A DNA stretch of 64,000 nt, taken from Phaeotremella fagi (lineage: Eukaryota > Basidiomycota > Tremellomycetes > Tremellales > Phaeotremellaceae). The stretch's first letter is position 1. Every line of letters starts with the position of its first letter. Position numbers and translations under genes: made by a program. Shown one piece after another: positions 20,594 through 33,365 of this stretch. The stretch is taken from NCBI GenBank assembly GCA_001599715.1, contig BCHU01000001.1:791634-855633 (forward strand), read 5' to 3'. The notes beneath the pieces were generated by a model. It did not search any database, was not told the DNA's origin, and worked only from the letters and a program-made list of their open reading frames with translations.

Positions 20594-22804
20594 CTATGCA
20601 TTATGATTATGATCTACATCTACAATATCTTTGATTCCCGCTTGAAGCAATTTCATACGAACATCAAATCCCCACCTCGACAACATAATCTTCAATCTCC
20701 CAAACCCATCAAGCCCGCTTTCATCAACATCAACCCCTTTAGACCATCTAACCAATTTAATCAATTTATTCCCATCCAACAAAAGTTGTCTTTCCCTATC
20801 ATCACCTTCATCCCAAACGAATCTCTCAAGTACCGGTAAGAAATCATGAAATTCCTTCATAGTCTTTGGTGAGGATAGGAACCTCTTGAATAACCTAATG
20901 GGGATTTTGGGGATGATGAAATTGTCGTTATTGATTATTGAGTTTGAGAGGAGATATGGGGTTGGATGGATTTTGGGATCTAGACCTATGAAGATTTTCA
21001 AAAGTTTGAGTTGGCTTTGATGGTTCGGTTTCTGATTGTTGTTGTTGATTTTTAGATTTTGATGACTCCATTGTCGGATTATCATTGATATAATCCTGAT
21101 ATCTAGTTTACGTGGTCTTTCGGTGTTCATTGAATGATTCATCGAAAGTCTGATTAAATCTAACGGTGATTGCAAATCATACGAGATGAGGTTATTCGAA
21201 TTTCCAGGTCGAAATTCGATTGTTTTGTTGATACGTTCGTATCGAAGTTGATCCATTAGATTCGAATCACGTAGTAACAACCATAAAATCGTCGATTCCT
21301 TGTTGGACGGTATGAATTCTTTTTCTTCCCCTTTCAAAAATCTTTGATATCGTTCGACATAACCTATTTCAATTCTGTAGATCCAATTTTGATATAATTC
21401 ATCACGTCTTTGGATCCAATATTTTAACTCTTGATTTAAGAAATCTGGTAAAGCAGGTGAAATTTCGTTTTTGGTTGGGAAGTCGTACTGCTGAGAATGG
21501 GATTGAAAATGTCGTGATAATCTGGAAGCTTCCTCAAGTGTCGTCAACACTATATCAGATACCGTGTTCTCCAAATCTCGTAGATCCCAAGGATCATTTT
21601 CGTCATATGACCACATAATGTCGTTGTCTTCGATTTCAGTTGATGTCGGTATCATTCCACTGCTTGGTGAGATGTATGAACTCGAAAGATTAACATTTAG
21701 CGGTTGAAATTTATCGCCTGCAGGTACCAATTCTCTCAACGCTGTACTAGCGAGATCATCCAATAGTCTTCGCGAATACCAAGCTTTTTTGATAGCCTCT
21801 ATCCCACGAGGGGTTTCTAATTCTTTTCGTAGTTTAGACAGGTTGAACGCACTTGCTGTATGATTATTTGAGATCCTGTCCAATTCCTCGAATTCTGTAC
21901 CGGAATCCTCTTTCTCGATATTCCAGATTTTAGGTATTGAAAATTCTTGAACTAAGAATTTGATTTGCGAAGCGTTGAGTTTCATGTTGAATTGGTTGAG
22001 AGCTCTGAATATCCTAGAGGTGTTGAGTTTGTGTTTATCTTGACGAATGAAGGATCGGTCGACTTCTTTCCCTTTACTACTCCCTTCTTCGACACCTTCA
22101 CCATTGAAATCGGAATCCACATTCAGCCGTTTCCCCTCGTGAAGCCTGAAAAGAGTATGAAAAGCACCATCGAAAAATTCTGCTTCGAATAGACGACCAC
22201 CCTTTTCATAATTTTGCAATACCCCCAGTTCGTGTAGGTTCTCCACCAGTTGCAAGAAATACGACCAAACTCTGGCAATAGCCTGAATATTCTTTTGTGG
22301 GATTTCGTTCCAGGATCCGCTAGGTTGAATGATCTTGAGTAATTGGATAAGTCGTTCGTATCGTCGTTGGGAATACGCTATTCCTCGTCCATTCCCCTTT
22401 ATATATTCTAGATACCTATCAACGTTCACAGATAATCGATCTGCCTGAGATGGATGGGGAAGAAGATGATTGATGTTGAAATACAGTTTCCGTTCCGTGA
22501 GATAATTGACGGACTTCGTTTTGAGTCTTTTGATTTCCTGTTGAGATAAGATGACACCATCTCTACGGATAGGTTGAGAAGTGGATGATACAGCCTTGGA
22601 GATTGGATGGGATTCGTTGTCGGTGGGATGCTGGCAAGAGTTGGATGGGAGACTAGGAGGAGAAGAACTATCGACTTTGGTGATAGCTGCGAGAGACGAG
22701 TTGAATCGGCATAAGCTACCTGAGCTCAGTGAGATCTGTCGAGCCAGAGTGAGTGATAAACCATGCTGTATTACCGCTGTACGGTATGAACATGCTGATA
22801 TCAT
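20594..22804 (-). CDS. Orphan 736-aa protein with mitochondrial-type N-terminus
   Basis: A single uninterrupted exon of 736 codons, unusual among intron-rich neighbours. The N-terminus (SYRTAVIQHGLSLTLARQISL, then CRFNSSLAAI) is rich in Arg, Ser and Leu without acidic residues, as in mitochondrial presequences. The rest is charged and mainly helical with no recognised domain, and a conserved-looking C-terminus (KIMLSRWGFDVRMKLLQAGI). Pentatricopeptide or mitochondrial ribosome-associated proteins can look like this, but I see no clear repeat period. The stop lies 36 bp from the ALG6 stop, so the transcripts probably overlap. The function is unknown. Confidence 0.8.
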   Translation of the reverse strand: MISACSYRTAVIQHGLSLTLARQISLSSGSLCRFNSSLAAITKVDSSSPPSLPSNSCQHPTDNESHPISKAVSSTSQPIRRDGVILSQQEIKRLKTKSVNYLTERKLYFNINHLLPHPSQADRLSVNVDRYLEYIKGNGRGIAYSQRRYERLIQLLKIIQPSGSWNEIPQKNIQAIARVWSYFLQLVENLHELGVLQNYEKGGRLFEAEFFDGAFHTLFRLHEGKRLNVDSDFNGEGVEEGSSKGKEVDRSFIRQDKHKLNTSRIFRALNQFNMKLNASQIKFLVQEFSIPKIWNIEKEDSGTEFEELDRISNNHTASAFNLSKLRKELETPRGIEAIKKAWYSRRLLDDLASTALRELVPAGDKFQPLNVNLSSSYISPSSGMIPTSTEIEDNDIMWSYDENDPWDLRDLENTVSDIVLTTLEEASRLSRHFQSHSQQYDFPTKNEISPALPDFLNQELKYWIQRRDELYQNWIYRIEIGYVERYQRFLKGEEKEFIPSNKESTILWLLLRDSNLMDQLRYERINKTIEFRPGNSNNLISYDLQSPLDLIRLSMNHSMNTERPRKLDIRIISMIIRQWSHQNLKINNNNQKPNHQSQLKLLKIFIGLDPKIHPTPYLLSNSIINNDNFIIPKIPIRLFKRFLSSPKTMKEFHDFLPVLERFVWDEGDDRERQLLLDGNKLIKLVRWSKGVDVDESGLDGFGRLKIMLSRWGFDVRMKLLQAGIKDIVDVDHNHNA

Positions 22805-23028
22805 CAGTTGTTGTCATGTAGAGAATGGAAGAGAAATTCAATCACAAAGTTGGGATTTGATTTTTACCAGTTGAAATAAATCCGTGCCTTAAAATATGTT
22901 CAAAAGTTAGAAGATAGATTTCAACTTTTCTCTGTCATCTTTTGTGACTTATTTCCTGTCGTCATCCTGTTACAAAATAATCAGTAGAAACCTAAATTCA
23001 CTTCGAGTCTTGTCGTGAGACAACAGGT
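22805..23028. promoter_or_regulatory. Short divergent promoter upstream of the Dicer gene
   Basis: Only 224 bp separate the orphan mitochondrial-type gene from the Dicer start codon. There is no room for additional upstream Dicer domains on the plus strand. The sequence is AT-rich and no known element stands out. Confidence 0.5.
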
Positions 23029-26000
23029 ATGCCCAAGAAGCGGGAACACGTAGCTTCACCAACTTCAAATCAATCAACATCATCCCATCAAATTCCAGAA
23101 AAGAAGATCAAAATCAATCATGGAAATCTTCCTTTAGAGGAGATTCCTTCTACCAAATCTTCTTCATCATCTTCATCTCTCCCATCTGTCGTTATGGGAT
23201 TGGGCGAATCATTACCAGTAAACTCAGATTCCAATTCACAGAATAACGGTGACAGCACCGACTCAATCTTAAATCTCCAAAACGCTACTCAACTTTTGAA
23301 CGAATACATCGGATCGTTGAAGAACAACTTGACAACAGATGGCGCAGTGTATACATTCGAAACCGTTCTTTCACCATCATCAAGTGAAAACACCGACAAC
23401 ATGCTCAAATCCAAGATCCCCCAGTTCAAATGCACTCTTAAACTGCCTTATAACACTGGTCTTACTACTATCACGTCATCAGGTGAATCACATCCTTCTA
23501 AATTCAAAGCGAAACAATCAGCAGCGTTTCGAGCTCTTCAAGCTTTGCGAAGTTCCGGCGAGGTCGATGCGCAGTATAGACCGACTCCTTCAACTCCAAC
23601 CATCAAACGCAGCAAATCCGTCGCATCATCTTCAATCAGTGAAGGCCCTGAAACGCCTTCCAAATCTGTCAACGGTAAATCGTCCTTATACAATGGTCTG
23701 ATGAAAGATAAACTGGAAGTTTCCCCTTCACCATCACCCATCAAACGTATGATAGCAAGTGGTAGTCGACAAGCTTCACCAATATCTCCCGAAGTGCGTC
23801 AGACAAGTGGCACGAAAATTGGTTTCAAGAAGTTGAGAGAAGAATATCGAGACAGCGTTCCGGAAAGATCGATAGATTCAGATGGTGTCTTAGGGGTCCA
23901 AACATATCCATGGTTGTCGAAACCCAGATTCTGGTTGGAGAGTCCAAAGTTACGTGGATCTGGGTTATATGCTACACTCCTTCAATTAATGTTTGACGAA
24001 CCGCATCAATCTCAAGACGACAACTGTAGGATTCTATGTTTACTCACGAGTAGACCTTTGCCTATTTTCCAATCTACTCAAGAGGTAATTGTTGATTTAC
24101 AAGCAGACGTCACTCAAAAGACAGGAGTATTTTCTAAATTCAAATTGTATTCAGGTGGACAATTGGACAAATTAGAGAAAGCTAAAATGGACAATATTTT
24201 CCTCTATACCAACAAACTGTTTCGATCGATTGTGAATAGACCCTTGGATGCTAAAGAGAAAGACATTCGTTATCTTTTGGTACCGATGGTCAAGGACTTT
24301 GTGATACCAACGAAGAATGATAAAACCAAAAGTGTTCCCAATGAGAAATTGTCTGCGGAGACGATTGAACGTCAAATTGCTTGGGACGAAGTCAAACTTG
24401 CGGCGGGACCATCCCTTTTACCATTGAATTATAACAAAATATCAGTGCTCAAAGAACAAACCGTCGATTCCGTTATATCTCAAGGACACGAATTCGCACG
24501 AAGATGGTATTTCCAAGAACTTCGACCAGATTTGACTCCCAACTCTGTCATCCCCAACAAAACGACTACAGTGGCTGAGGAGTTACTCAGCACGTACAGT
24601 GCCTCGACAGAGATCACCAACTTCGATCAACCAATCCTTTTATGCGAGAAAGTGAACAACGCCCGTACATTCGGATACGTCTATGCGGTGGGCAATCATA
24701 AATTCCGAGATCGATATGTTGTTCCTGAATTGGTTTTCAAACATTACTTGTCGGCTAGTACGTATCGTACGGCGACAATGATCCCAGCTTTACTTCAAGA
24801 ATTAGATTCAATGATCATAGCTCATGAAATGAATGAAAACATATTCAAAGGGATTCTGAAACCTGAACTCTCACTTCAGGCTATCCAATGCCCGACTTCA
24901 AGAGCTCAAACGGAGAGATGTTATGATAGATTAGAGTTCTTTGGGGACACTTTGTTAAAATTATTGGTTTCTATTTCGACGTATAGGAAATTCGTTGGTC
25001 AAGGTGAACATATCATGACAGTCCAACGTGGGATGTCGGTTAGTAATGCTGTATTACGAACTAGAACGGTCGAAGCTGGTGTAGTTGAACATATCAGATA
25101 TAAACAGATCAACGCTAAGCAATGGGCACCTTTGGGATGGAAGCTTGATGAAGAGAGTGACGCAGTTGAGGAGAAGGAATTATCTAAGAAACGTTTGTAT
25201 GATGAGAGTAGTCAAAAACTTGGTGACAAGGTTAGTAGTCTCTCGATATGCGCTTTGGTATCCTATGACTTACGATCTTCAGACCGTTGCAGATGTAGCA
25301 GAAGCTTTAGTCGGTGCTGCTTACCTCTCGAAAACCGATAAAGAGAACGGGTTGAACAGGGCATTGAAAGCTATTCATTCGTTGAAGATCCCAATCGATA
25401 TAGAATCCATCTCAGAACTCGAAAAGAAAACCTCGTCCACTAAATTAACGAACGGTTGGCTGAGTGCATTTGGAAATTCATTCTTTGGATACAAATTCAA
25501 AGATGAAGAGAAAGCTAAAACGATCCTTGTAAGGCTCACTACAAAGCAGAGGCTACGGTGTTGTAAAGTGCTGACGAAATTTTTAGGCTTTCAACTCAAC
25601 ACCAACTACTGCTCAAAAAATTGCTTTTGAAGAGTATGAATATTTGGGGGATGCCGTTGTCGATTTTTGTGAGTTCATTGTCAGCGAGTTTGATTCGGCC
25701 ATTGACAATATTTAGTAACGGTTGAATATCTGTGGTCGAAATATAAATCAGTTGGACCGGGTACACTGACAGTCATGAAAATTTCACGGGTGAACAATGT
25801 GAGTCCGTATGAACGGTGATGACCGGTTATTAATTGATATCTTATGATAGGCTTGTCTTGGAGCGTTTGCTGTGATCTCTGGACTGATCGATCAACTGAA
25901 ACCAACATCGCCAATAGACGCGGCGAAACAATCTATATTTACGACATTCAAAAATAGCATTCTGAAATCCCAAAAAGAAGCTGATTCAGCTCTCAAGAAG

Positions 26001-26535
26001 CACTCAGAGAATCAATCGCAGTCAATTGAAAGTGATGAAACTGGATTAGAGTTTTGGTTTGATGTGAGACAAAACAAGAGTTCAGGTGATCTAGTTGAAG
26101 CAATCTTTGGAGCTATCTTCGTTGATTGTGGATACGACATGTCGACGATGATTAAAATCTTCAATCAAAACAAAGGTTTGAGAGAGTTCATGGATAAATA
26201 TTGTATAGGACCCGAAGAACATTCTTTGAATCCTAAAGCAGTATTCTTGGAGTTCATCACTAAAAGACCTTGTTATTCTTTTGAAATCTTCAAATATTCA
26301 GAGGACGGTCAAGGGATGTTTGCGTCTACCAGTAAGTTCTTCTATCTATCACTTGACAACAGAATACCACTGATTCAATTCTTCGTTAGTTGTCATCCAT
26401 GGTCAAGAAATTGCTAAAGCACTCGATAAAGGTCCTCTGATAGCTACCCGTAAAGCTTGTGAGAAAGCTATGAGAAAGATCAAGAAAGATCCAGCTTTCC
26501 TGAACAAGATATGTGATTGTACTAGAGCGAAATGA
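23029..26535 (+). CDS. Dicer-like RNase III without helicase domain
   Basis: This protein of about 1,080 residues should cut double-stranded RNA into small RNAs. Order: disordered Ser-rich N-terminus (1-80); Dicer dimerisation/DUF283-type domain (about 83-180, LLNEYIGSLKNN to KAKQSAAFRALQALR); platform-like region (about 310-430, CRILCLLTSRPLPIFQ); RNase IIIa (CYDRLEFFGDTLLKL near residue 630, TVADVAEALVGAAYLS); RNase IIIb (YEYLGDAVVDF near 835, SGDLVEAIFGAIFVD near 950); degenerate dsRNA-binding end (VVVHGQEIAKALDKG). The Glu and Asp metal ligands are present in both RNase III domains, so both look active. No clear PAZ and no DExD helicase are present. Six exons; the first is 23029-25230. 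Confidence 0.93.
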
Positions 26536-26685
26536 GGGTAGTGGAGAATCTGTACAAATAGATTATATCCCGCATTGTTTGATATCTTGGTGAAACATAA
26601 GTATGGTCGAATTAACTGTAGATTCGTATAGTCTGATTACAATTAATGAATATTCATGTTAAGTGATACATTGACATCTAATCGT

Positions 26686-28153
26686 TTATGGTAATCGTAC
26701 AGCACCCAAAATTGGTGAAGGCGGTGGTGAAGGGGGTAAAGGGATAGCTCTAGCCAATTCAAGTTCTTGGTCAAAGTTCATTAAACTAGAAGAGTTGGGA
26801 CGTTGAACCGATATCTGCGAAGCTTGATTGAACAAAGATTGTTTGAAGTGATTAATAGCGTTTTCCCAGAGTGGTCGAATCTCTGGATGTAAACTTAAAG
26901 TCTTATCCACAATGACTACAATAGATAAATGGGGATTCTGTTTGTAAGAGCATATGAGTCAACATACCTTGTTCCATTTCACTTTGGATATGTTGCTGAA
27001 CGATTTGTGGATTAGGTCCAGATTTCAACAAAGGTATAACTTCATTTTGGAATTGACCAACAGCTATCCCAAAATCAGCCAGAAACAATTATTTAAATAC
27101 CAAAAAACACTTACCTTCCATCTCAATAGTCCTTACTAAAACTGACAACTCATTAATCAATCTCGGATCGTCAACTTTGGTTTCATTCCATAACCCAGCA
27201 AGTTGAGCTATACCTATTGACAAACTCGTCCAGAATTTATGTAAGAATTGGATCTGTTGGAATTGGGTTTTATGGTTTAGATTAGGTATCAATGACGAAT
27301 TAGGAAGGAAATTTGATAGAATCCATTGAATCGGGTAAGGCAGGAGGAGATATAGATTCGAGATTGTTAAAGTTGATGGGGTAGGTGATAGAATCAACGA
27401 GATTTCTAGGATGAATAGAAGGATGAATAGAGTATTTCTCCACTGGAATCAAGTCAATAACAGTGTGAGACGAATTTGACCTAAGGTCTGAAACTCACAT
27501 AAGCACCTTCTTTGACTTTTCCTATGATACCCAGGAATAACATGATACCGATTGAAACGATGTAGAATCCTGCACTTTGCGTGATCCCAGTTATAATATA
27601 TTCTTTGACCGTTGAATTGTTCTTCCAATTGACGACACTAGGACCGAATCTACCAAACCTATTCTCAGCGACCACCCAAAAGCCTATATCTTGATACCTA
27701 CCTGTCATAAGCATATCTCTTGACAGGATCAGAAAGAGTTTCATAAGCCAACCGAATCTTTATAAAGACATTTTCGAACCCCGACCCAGCTCGATCAGGA
27801 TGATAAATCCTCGACAAAGATCTAAAAGATTTCTTCAAGGTATCATCATCAACCACCCTCTGTACCTTCAACAAAGAATAATAATCTTCCGTCTCGTCAC
27901 CCAAGATATCGTTTGTGAAGGTATACAACAACCAACCGATTATTATTAGTGTCGTCACTAGTTTGACGTTCTTTTGGTAGCCTGGTGTACCTTTTGGATG
28001 GGGTGGGAAGATGTTTGGGAGATTTTGAGAGAGAGTTGGGAGGATTAGATGGGTTATTTGGTTTGGGAGGAATGACCATAGGAGGGGTGTTAGGATTGAT
28101 GACATTATGACATTTGTGGTCGGTTGTTGGAATTGGAAGATGTTGTATTCCAT
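26686..28153 (-). CDS. Membrane-anchored J-domain co-chaperone (Erj5-like)
   Basis: An Hsp70 co-chaperone that probably acts at the ER membrane. A transmembrane helix (KLVTTLIIIGWLLYTF) precedes the J domain (YYSLLKVQRVVDDDTLKKSF, the HPD motif in IYHPDRAG, ending PVKRYAYDRFGP). One to three more hydrophobic segments follow (SAGFYIVSIGIMLFLGIIG and NTLFILLFILEISLIL). The C-terminus is soluble and ends with a Pro-rich patch (PLPPSPPPSP). Five exons were followed; the two 3'-most junctions join MEG to AVGQFQNE and MEQ to VIVDKTLSL. The start could also be 28105 (MSSILTPLLW), which begins nearer the membrane segment. The compartment is inferred from topology. Confidence 0.82.
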
Positions 28154-28301
28154 GACACGAAAGACGCGATTGATTTTTCGAAGAAATTGGCAAAGTGAAT
28201 TTCCTGTTTATTCGCATTTGCATCCAATAATACCATGCAACATCTCAAATATACAACTACAACAACAACCATGAAATCCAAATCATCAAGATACATCCCT
28301 C

Positions 28302-31300
28302 CTAACCTCTAGCCTTGACCAACAACTCCCTCGCCTTAACACGTTCACCCTGCGAGATCAAGATCCCATCAAGAACCCTCAAAGATTGACAACTAATCAT
28401 GACCATACCTCTATAAGCTAGTCGTCTAGAATACCATGTATCCGGTAAAGATCTTCTGAATTGATTATCCATAGCTATCCATTCTTCAGGTTTAATTTTG
28501 TCCGTATCAGGTGTTATGGTATCATCTTCATCGAGCTCTGCAGCTTTGATCGAAGTTAAGGTGAAATGGTTATCGTATTTCGTTTGTCTTGGAGCTGGAT
28601 TCTTGGGTTTGGAAGGTAAGAGAACTGGGAGATAGAAACTTAGTGTAGAGGGGTTCATTCTGAAATACAAGTCAGTCTCTCATTCGCAGTTATTCAAAGC
28701 TTACCTAAGATCAACTTCTTCCAAACTTTTCATCCCCTTCAATCCCCGTGCTACACCACCCTCCCCACCACCAAGTCTGTTCCCAACAACCATCAACTTC
28801 CTCAAACTCCTCAACCCAGAAATACCGTCCAAACTCTCCAAGAAATTATAATTAACATTCAAAATTCCTAAATTAGGTACCATATCTCCAAAACCCGCAG
28901 GCCAAGATATAAGATTACAAGCAGCAGCTTCGAGATAGGTCAAAGCGTACATTGTTGAATTTGAGAAAAAGGTCTTTGTCAATTGATTACCAGAAACATA
29001 TAATCTTTTCAAAGAACTCAGATCTTGTTTCGTCAAGACTAGATGGGCTCCAGGGGAAAGGCGTTGGGATCGAAGTGAAAGATGTTCAATCGAGTTGGCA
29101 GAGGTCGATCGTGATCGATAAAGACGAGGAAGTCTGTTATTGTCCGCAAAGAACGTACGAATTTTGGGGAAAAGACATAAATCGATCTTCGAAAGGTCGT
29201 TTGAACTAACTCGTAAGATACGCAAGGACGTCATTGGTTCGAGAGGTTCAAGGATTTCGAGATTGTTATCGTCTACAGGCAAGTTAAAACACATTTTTTG
29301 TTCGTTGAAACGAATCACGTACCAAGGTTCAAAGTATTCAGATTAGACAATCGTTGAATATCCCTAACTCTAGAAATTCGATTTCCAGACAGATTCAAAG
29401 ATTCCAACTTGCCCCTATAGGATTAAAGAGTTAGTACATAAGTCACCTGGATAATAAAATTTTACGAACCATTTAGCAGAAGCCAGATCCAATCTCTCAA
29501 TCTTGTTACCAGAAATACAAAGTTTCACCAAACAATCCATTCCCATGATACCCGACAAATCAGAAATACTATTCCCATCCGCCTTCAATTCACGTAAATG
29601 TTTTAAACATTCCAGTTCTGCCGAAATCAGTAAGCAATGCCCTTAGTTCACAAATGAGAGATGAAACGTACGGGAAACACTGTCCAGTTGATTATGCGAT
29701 ATATCAAGATATTGAAGGTTCCTCAAATGATTGACAGAAGTCAAACTACTTAATCTGTTCGAAGCAACATGTAAAGTCCGAACTGTGGATGGAATACCAC
29801 TAAGATAACTGATGAGATTATCGTCCCTAACAACCAACAGATTTAGCTGATTGACCAAATTCTAGAAAACAACAAAAATAAATCTCACAAATTAACTTGA
29901 TCCAAAGCTGGTAAGAATTCTTTCAATCTAGCAACACTTTCCGCCCCTTTACCTTTCAAATTGATAACCTTCAAATCCTCCCAATAAGGTTCAAAAGGTT
30001 GCACATCAGTGATAATCTGAACCAATCGATCATGAGCCACCCCGAACGAACATTCAGTCAAGAAAGTGGCATCACCGACTTGACCTGAATTTCGATTTCC
30101 TCTTCGGAACGATTTGAAGGGTGTTGGATAGACGTCACTTTCTTCCTCTGATTCATCGGACATGGACAAGTTATTAATCTTCGATTTTGGTTGATCGTTT
30201 TTAGATGGTTTCGAAGGTGTCCCATCGTTCAACGAAAGATCTTCCATGTCTTCAAGGATATTCTGAATTCTCTTGGTTCGGGTTGACGGTAAAAATGACT
30301 TCGAACTGATATTACCTGGATGAGCTTGACTTGAATTGGTGTTATCCTTGAATAAATCGATCTCATTTCCAAGATCAGGATGAAGTCTACCGGATCGTAA
30401 TAAATCCACACCACCTGTCGTATCAAAGTTATATTTCCCATGACTCTTTCCATCAGAGAAACTGACACTTCTTTTAGAAGTTGTATTAGCCGCACTGTCA
30501 TCTTGTTGATATCCTGGTGTTAGGGGTTCATGCCATCCTGTCTTCTTTTTGAGACCGGCGGGAGTGAGCGAAGGACCAGAGTTGGCGTTTCGGAGAGCAG
30601 ATCGGAAAGGTTTTAACGGGGTCGGTGTTGGACCTGCTGGAGTTGATGGATGAAGTATAGCAGGTGCAGATGTTGTTGATGTTATATTGGGTCTCGAAGA
30701 TGAAGTTGGTTGTTGATCCTGAGTATCCACTTGAGGTACTATCGTTTCAACAGCATCCTCTAAAACCTCATTCCTCGCTGCAGGACTAGCTCCGAAACTT
30801 TCCAATCCAGCGAAAACATCAACACTCTCTTCACTACCATGTCTACTCTCTGTGCCTTCCTCAACAGCCCCCAAAGCAGGATTACCACCGTTCTTAACCC
30901 ATTTCATAGTCGTACGATCGAATCTCATTCTCCCAATTCTATCAGGAACAATCCCTTGAATATCATCAGGTTTGATCATTCTCATACTAGGGGAGGGTGC
31001 GCTTTTCTTTGGACCTGAATGTTTAACGAACGATGTCGATATCGTAGTTCCTGTTTGATAAGTTGATGAAGAGACGTAACGAGCTAGATCGGAGGGATCG
31101 AATTGATCATCGGCCTGTTGAGGTTGGTCGATGGAGTGGCCTGAGCTGCCTGAAGTTCTAGATGAAGGTCTGATGGCGCCGCCATCTGAACCTCGACTTA
31201 ATCCGTTTGATTGGACGTTTTTACCAATCTGATGAGGTTGCAATGTAGGAACAGAAGAAGTGGGTCTTTCTTCGTCACTGCCTTCAATGACCTTCTTGAC

Positions 31301-33365
31301 CTCTTCAGCGGCACTCAATCGTCTAAGAGTTCGTCGAGGACTTTCTGTATAGACAGCTTTACCTTTACCTTTATTGATAACAGGTTGGAGTTGAGGAGAT
31401 ACAGAAAGTCTGTTTTCAACACTTTGATCATCGGTTTCTGAGAGTGTCCGTTTCCCAGCTGCTGGACTTGATTCCATCCCCGACGCTGATTCAGAGACTT
31501 GACGTGATTTGATACGTGCCATTAGTTCTTTCGCTGTTGCCAGATAGGTTGATGAAGTTGTGGACGGGTTTGAATGATGAGTTTTACGATAAGGCAACTC
31601 TGTTGATTTCAAAGGTGGAGTCGGTGGAATATTGGTGTAATCGAAAGTAGGGCTTTCACCTAGGACAGAGTCAGTCTAGCTCGAATAACCCTAACTTACC
31701 ATCCACCTCTCCATAAGAATGACTGTCGCGACTTGCAGATGTAGCACTATCTTCTCCCATACCACCCCTTATCCTATCTAAAACTTCCCTCCCCTGCCTA
31801 CCCCAATCTCTCAAAGCACCTTGACCAACAGGTGAGCCAGGCGATAATCTCAATCTCTTTGAGGACCGTAAATCACTCGAGGAGGAACTTCCAAACCCGC
31901 TTGACCCACTTGGCGTGTATTGTCTCTCATCGGAAGTAGCATCCACAGCAGGTGAACCATCTGATATATCTCTTCTGTTATCAGACGCTGGGGGTGAAGG
32001 TGAAGGTTCTATGGCTATTGAGTCAACGATAGCAGAAAGATGATCTCGGGTGTAGGTGTCATAGGTATTCCTGAATAATCGGAGATTTGGATTAGGAGAC
32101 AATGCTGATCCAGACATCAAACCTCTGTTCCTGGCTTGATTTGCCGGCGTTCGTTTCGTGAGTGGAACGGGACGATCGTAACTGGCGGTTCGACGATTTG
32201 GGATGGGATTGTCGGTTTGTCGAAGATGGACGGTGGAGTGTGGAGGACCATTTTCATGAGATTCAGGAGGTGAGAAGGGACTTTCAGATCGAAGACTGTC
32301 GTTGATAGATTTCACTGGCGAGGTGAAGGTGAAAGGGTAATTCGTCCGAGGGCCTTGATTGGCCATTGGTGAAAGATCGGTCTCGATTTCACCAGATTTC
32401 AACGAGAGTTGTCCAAGGGTAGTACTTCTTTCTGGTTGACGTTGAGTGTCGATCATTTCGTTTTGTTCTGTCAGATCTTCCTCAGATTGAATGATTTCAG
32501 TCGAATTTCCTTCAGGATATGCTATCGTTGGATCTTCATTGATTTCTACGGCTTCCTCTATAGGGGTCGAAGAACGTGATGTTGGAGTCGAACCTGAGTT
32601 TGATGTAGCGATGGAAGTATGCGAAGGTGGAGTTACTGATTTACTGAGACGAGAGGGATTGACTGGGGCGTAGGCATGTGATAATCTGCGAGGAATTGTT
32701 TCTGTTGAAGGAGAAACAACCGGTGATGTAGTGACGACCTCGATCTGAGTTGTTGTTACGACAATTTCAGTATCAGCAGTAGGTGGTGAAGGAGGTTCAA
32801 ACATTCTTTCTAAAGCCAAAGCACCAAATATATCTTTAGCGGCACCTCCCTTGGGGGTAAAAGGATTTCTAGGTGCACGACCATCATCCTCAACATTCTC
32901 TTTAACGATGAAAGTTCCAGCAGCCTCCTGTAGTGCTTGAGATACACCATTCATGCTTCCATTCGTTGATGATTCCAGAGGTCGAATTTGAGAATTACCA
33001 GATGAAGATCTACTGGATGGAGGGGACGGTAAACTGAGTGATGGGGGGATGATAATACCTCCACTGAGAACATGTCCTTTACCACCGTCTACATTACCTG
33101 AGACAAGCTTTTCTGAACCTGATAAAGAAGCTGATCTAGTCGGTAGAGATCTTGCTGATGCTGTACCTAGCATTCGTAATGAGCCTCTTTTAGCATGGAT
33201 CGATGCAATGTCAATCTTTGGTTTTGGTATTTCATTTTCCTTTCCGTCTTGATTCAAGTTTGTTGGTGTTGGTAAGTTTATTGATTGAGCTGGAGGTGAT
33301 GGTGAATTTTCTACCCATTCTTCTATCAGATAATCAGTCTGCCATGCAGGAGCTATGGAAGTCAT
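28302..33365 (-). CDS. Cdc11/Nud1-like leucine-rich-repeat spindle-pole scaffold
   Basis: A protein of about 1,600 residues. The two large 5' exons join through a short intron at about 31660-31702 (VDG to ESPTFDYTNI). The N-terminus opens APAWQTDYLIEEWVENSP, and a long Ser/Pro-rich disordered region follows (to about residue 1090). Then comes a leucine-rich repeat domain (STVRTLHVASNRLSSL, LRNLQYLDISHNQLDS, SLKRLYVSGNQLTKTF, LGILNVNYNFLESLDG, SLRKLMVVGNRLGGG). A capping segment follows (TWYSRRLAYRGMVM). This layout is that of S. pombe Cdc11 and budding-yeast Nud1, which recruit the septation/mitotic-exit network to the spindle pole. Orthology is inferred from layout and the WQ..W N-terminal motif. 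Confidence 0.82.

Noticed and set aside
28105..28296. Minus-strand frame with a run of valines
   Set aside because: It comes from a CAA/ACA repeat upstream of the J-protein gene and has no domain; the start at 28153 or 28105 of the J-protein frame is better.
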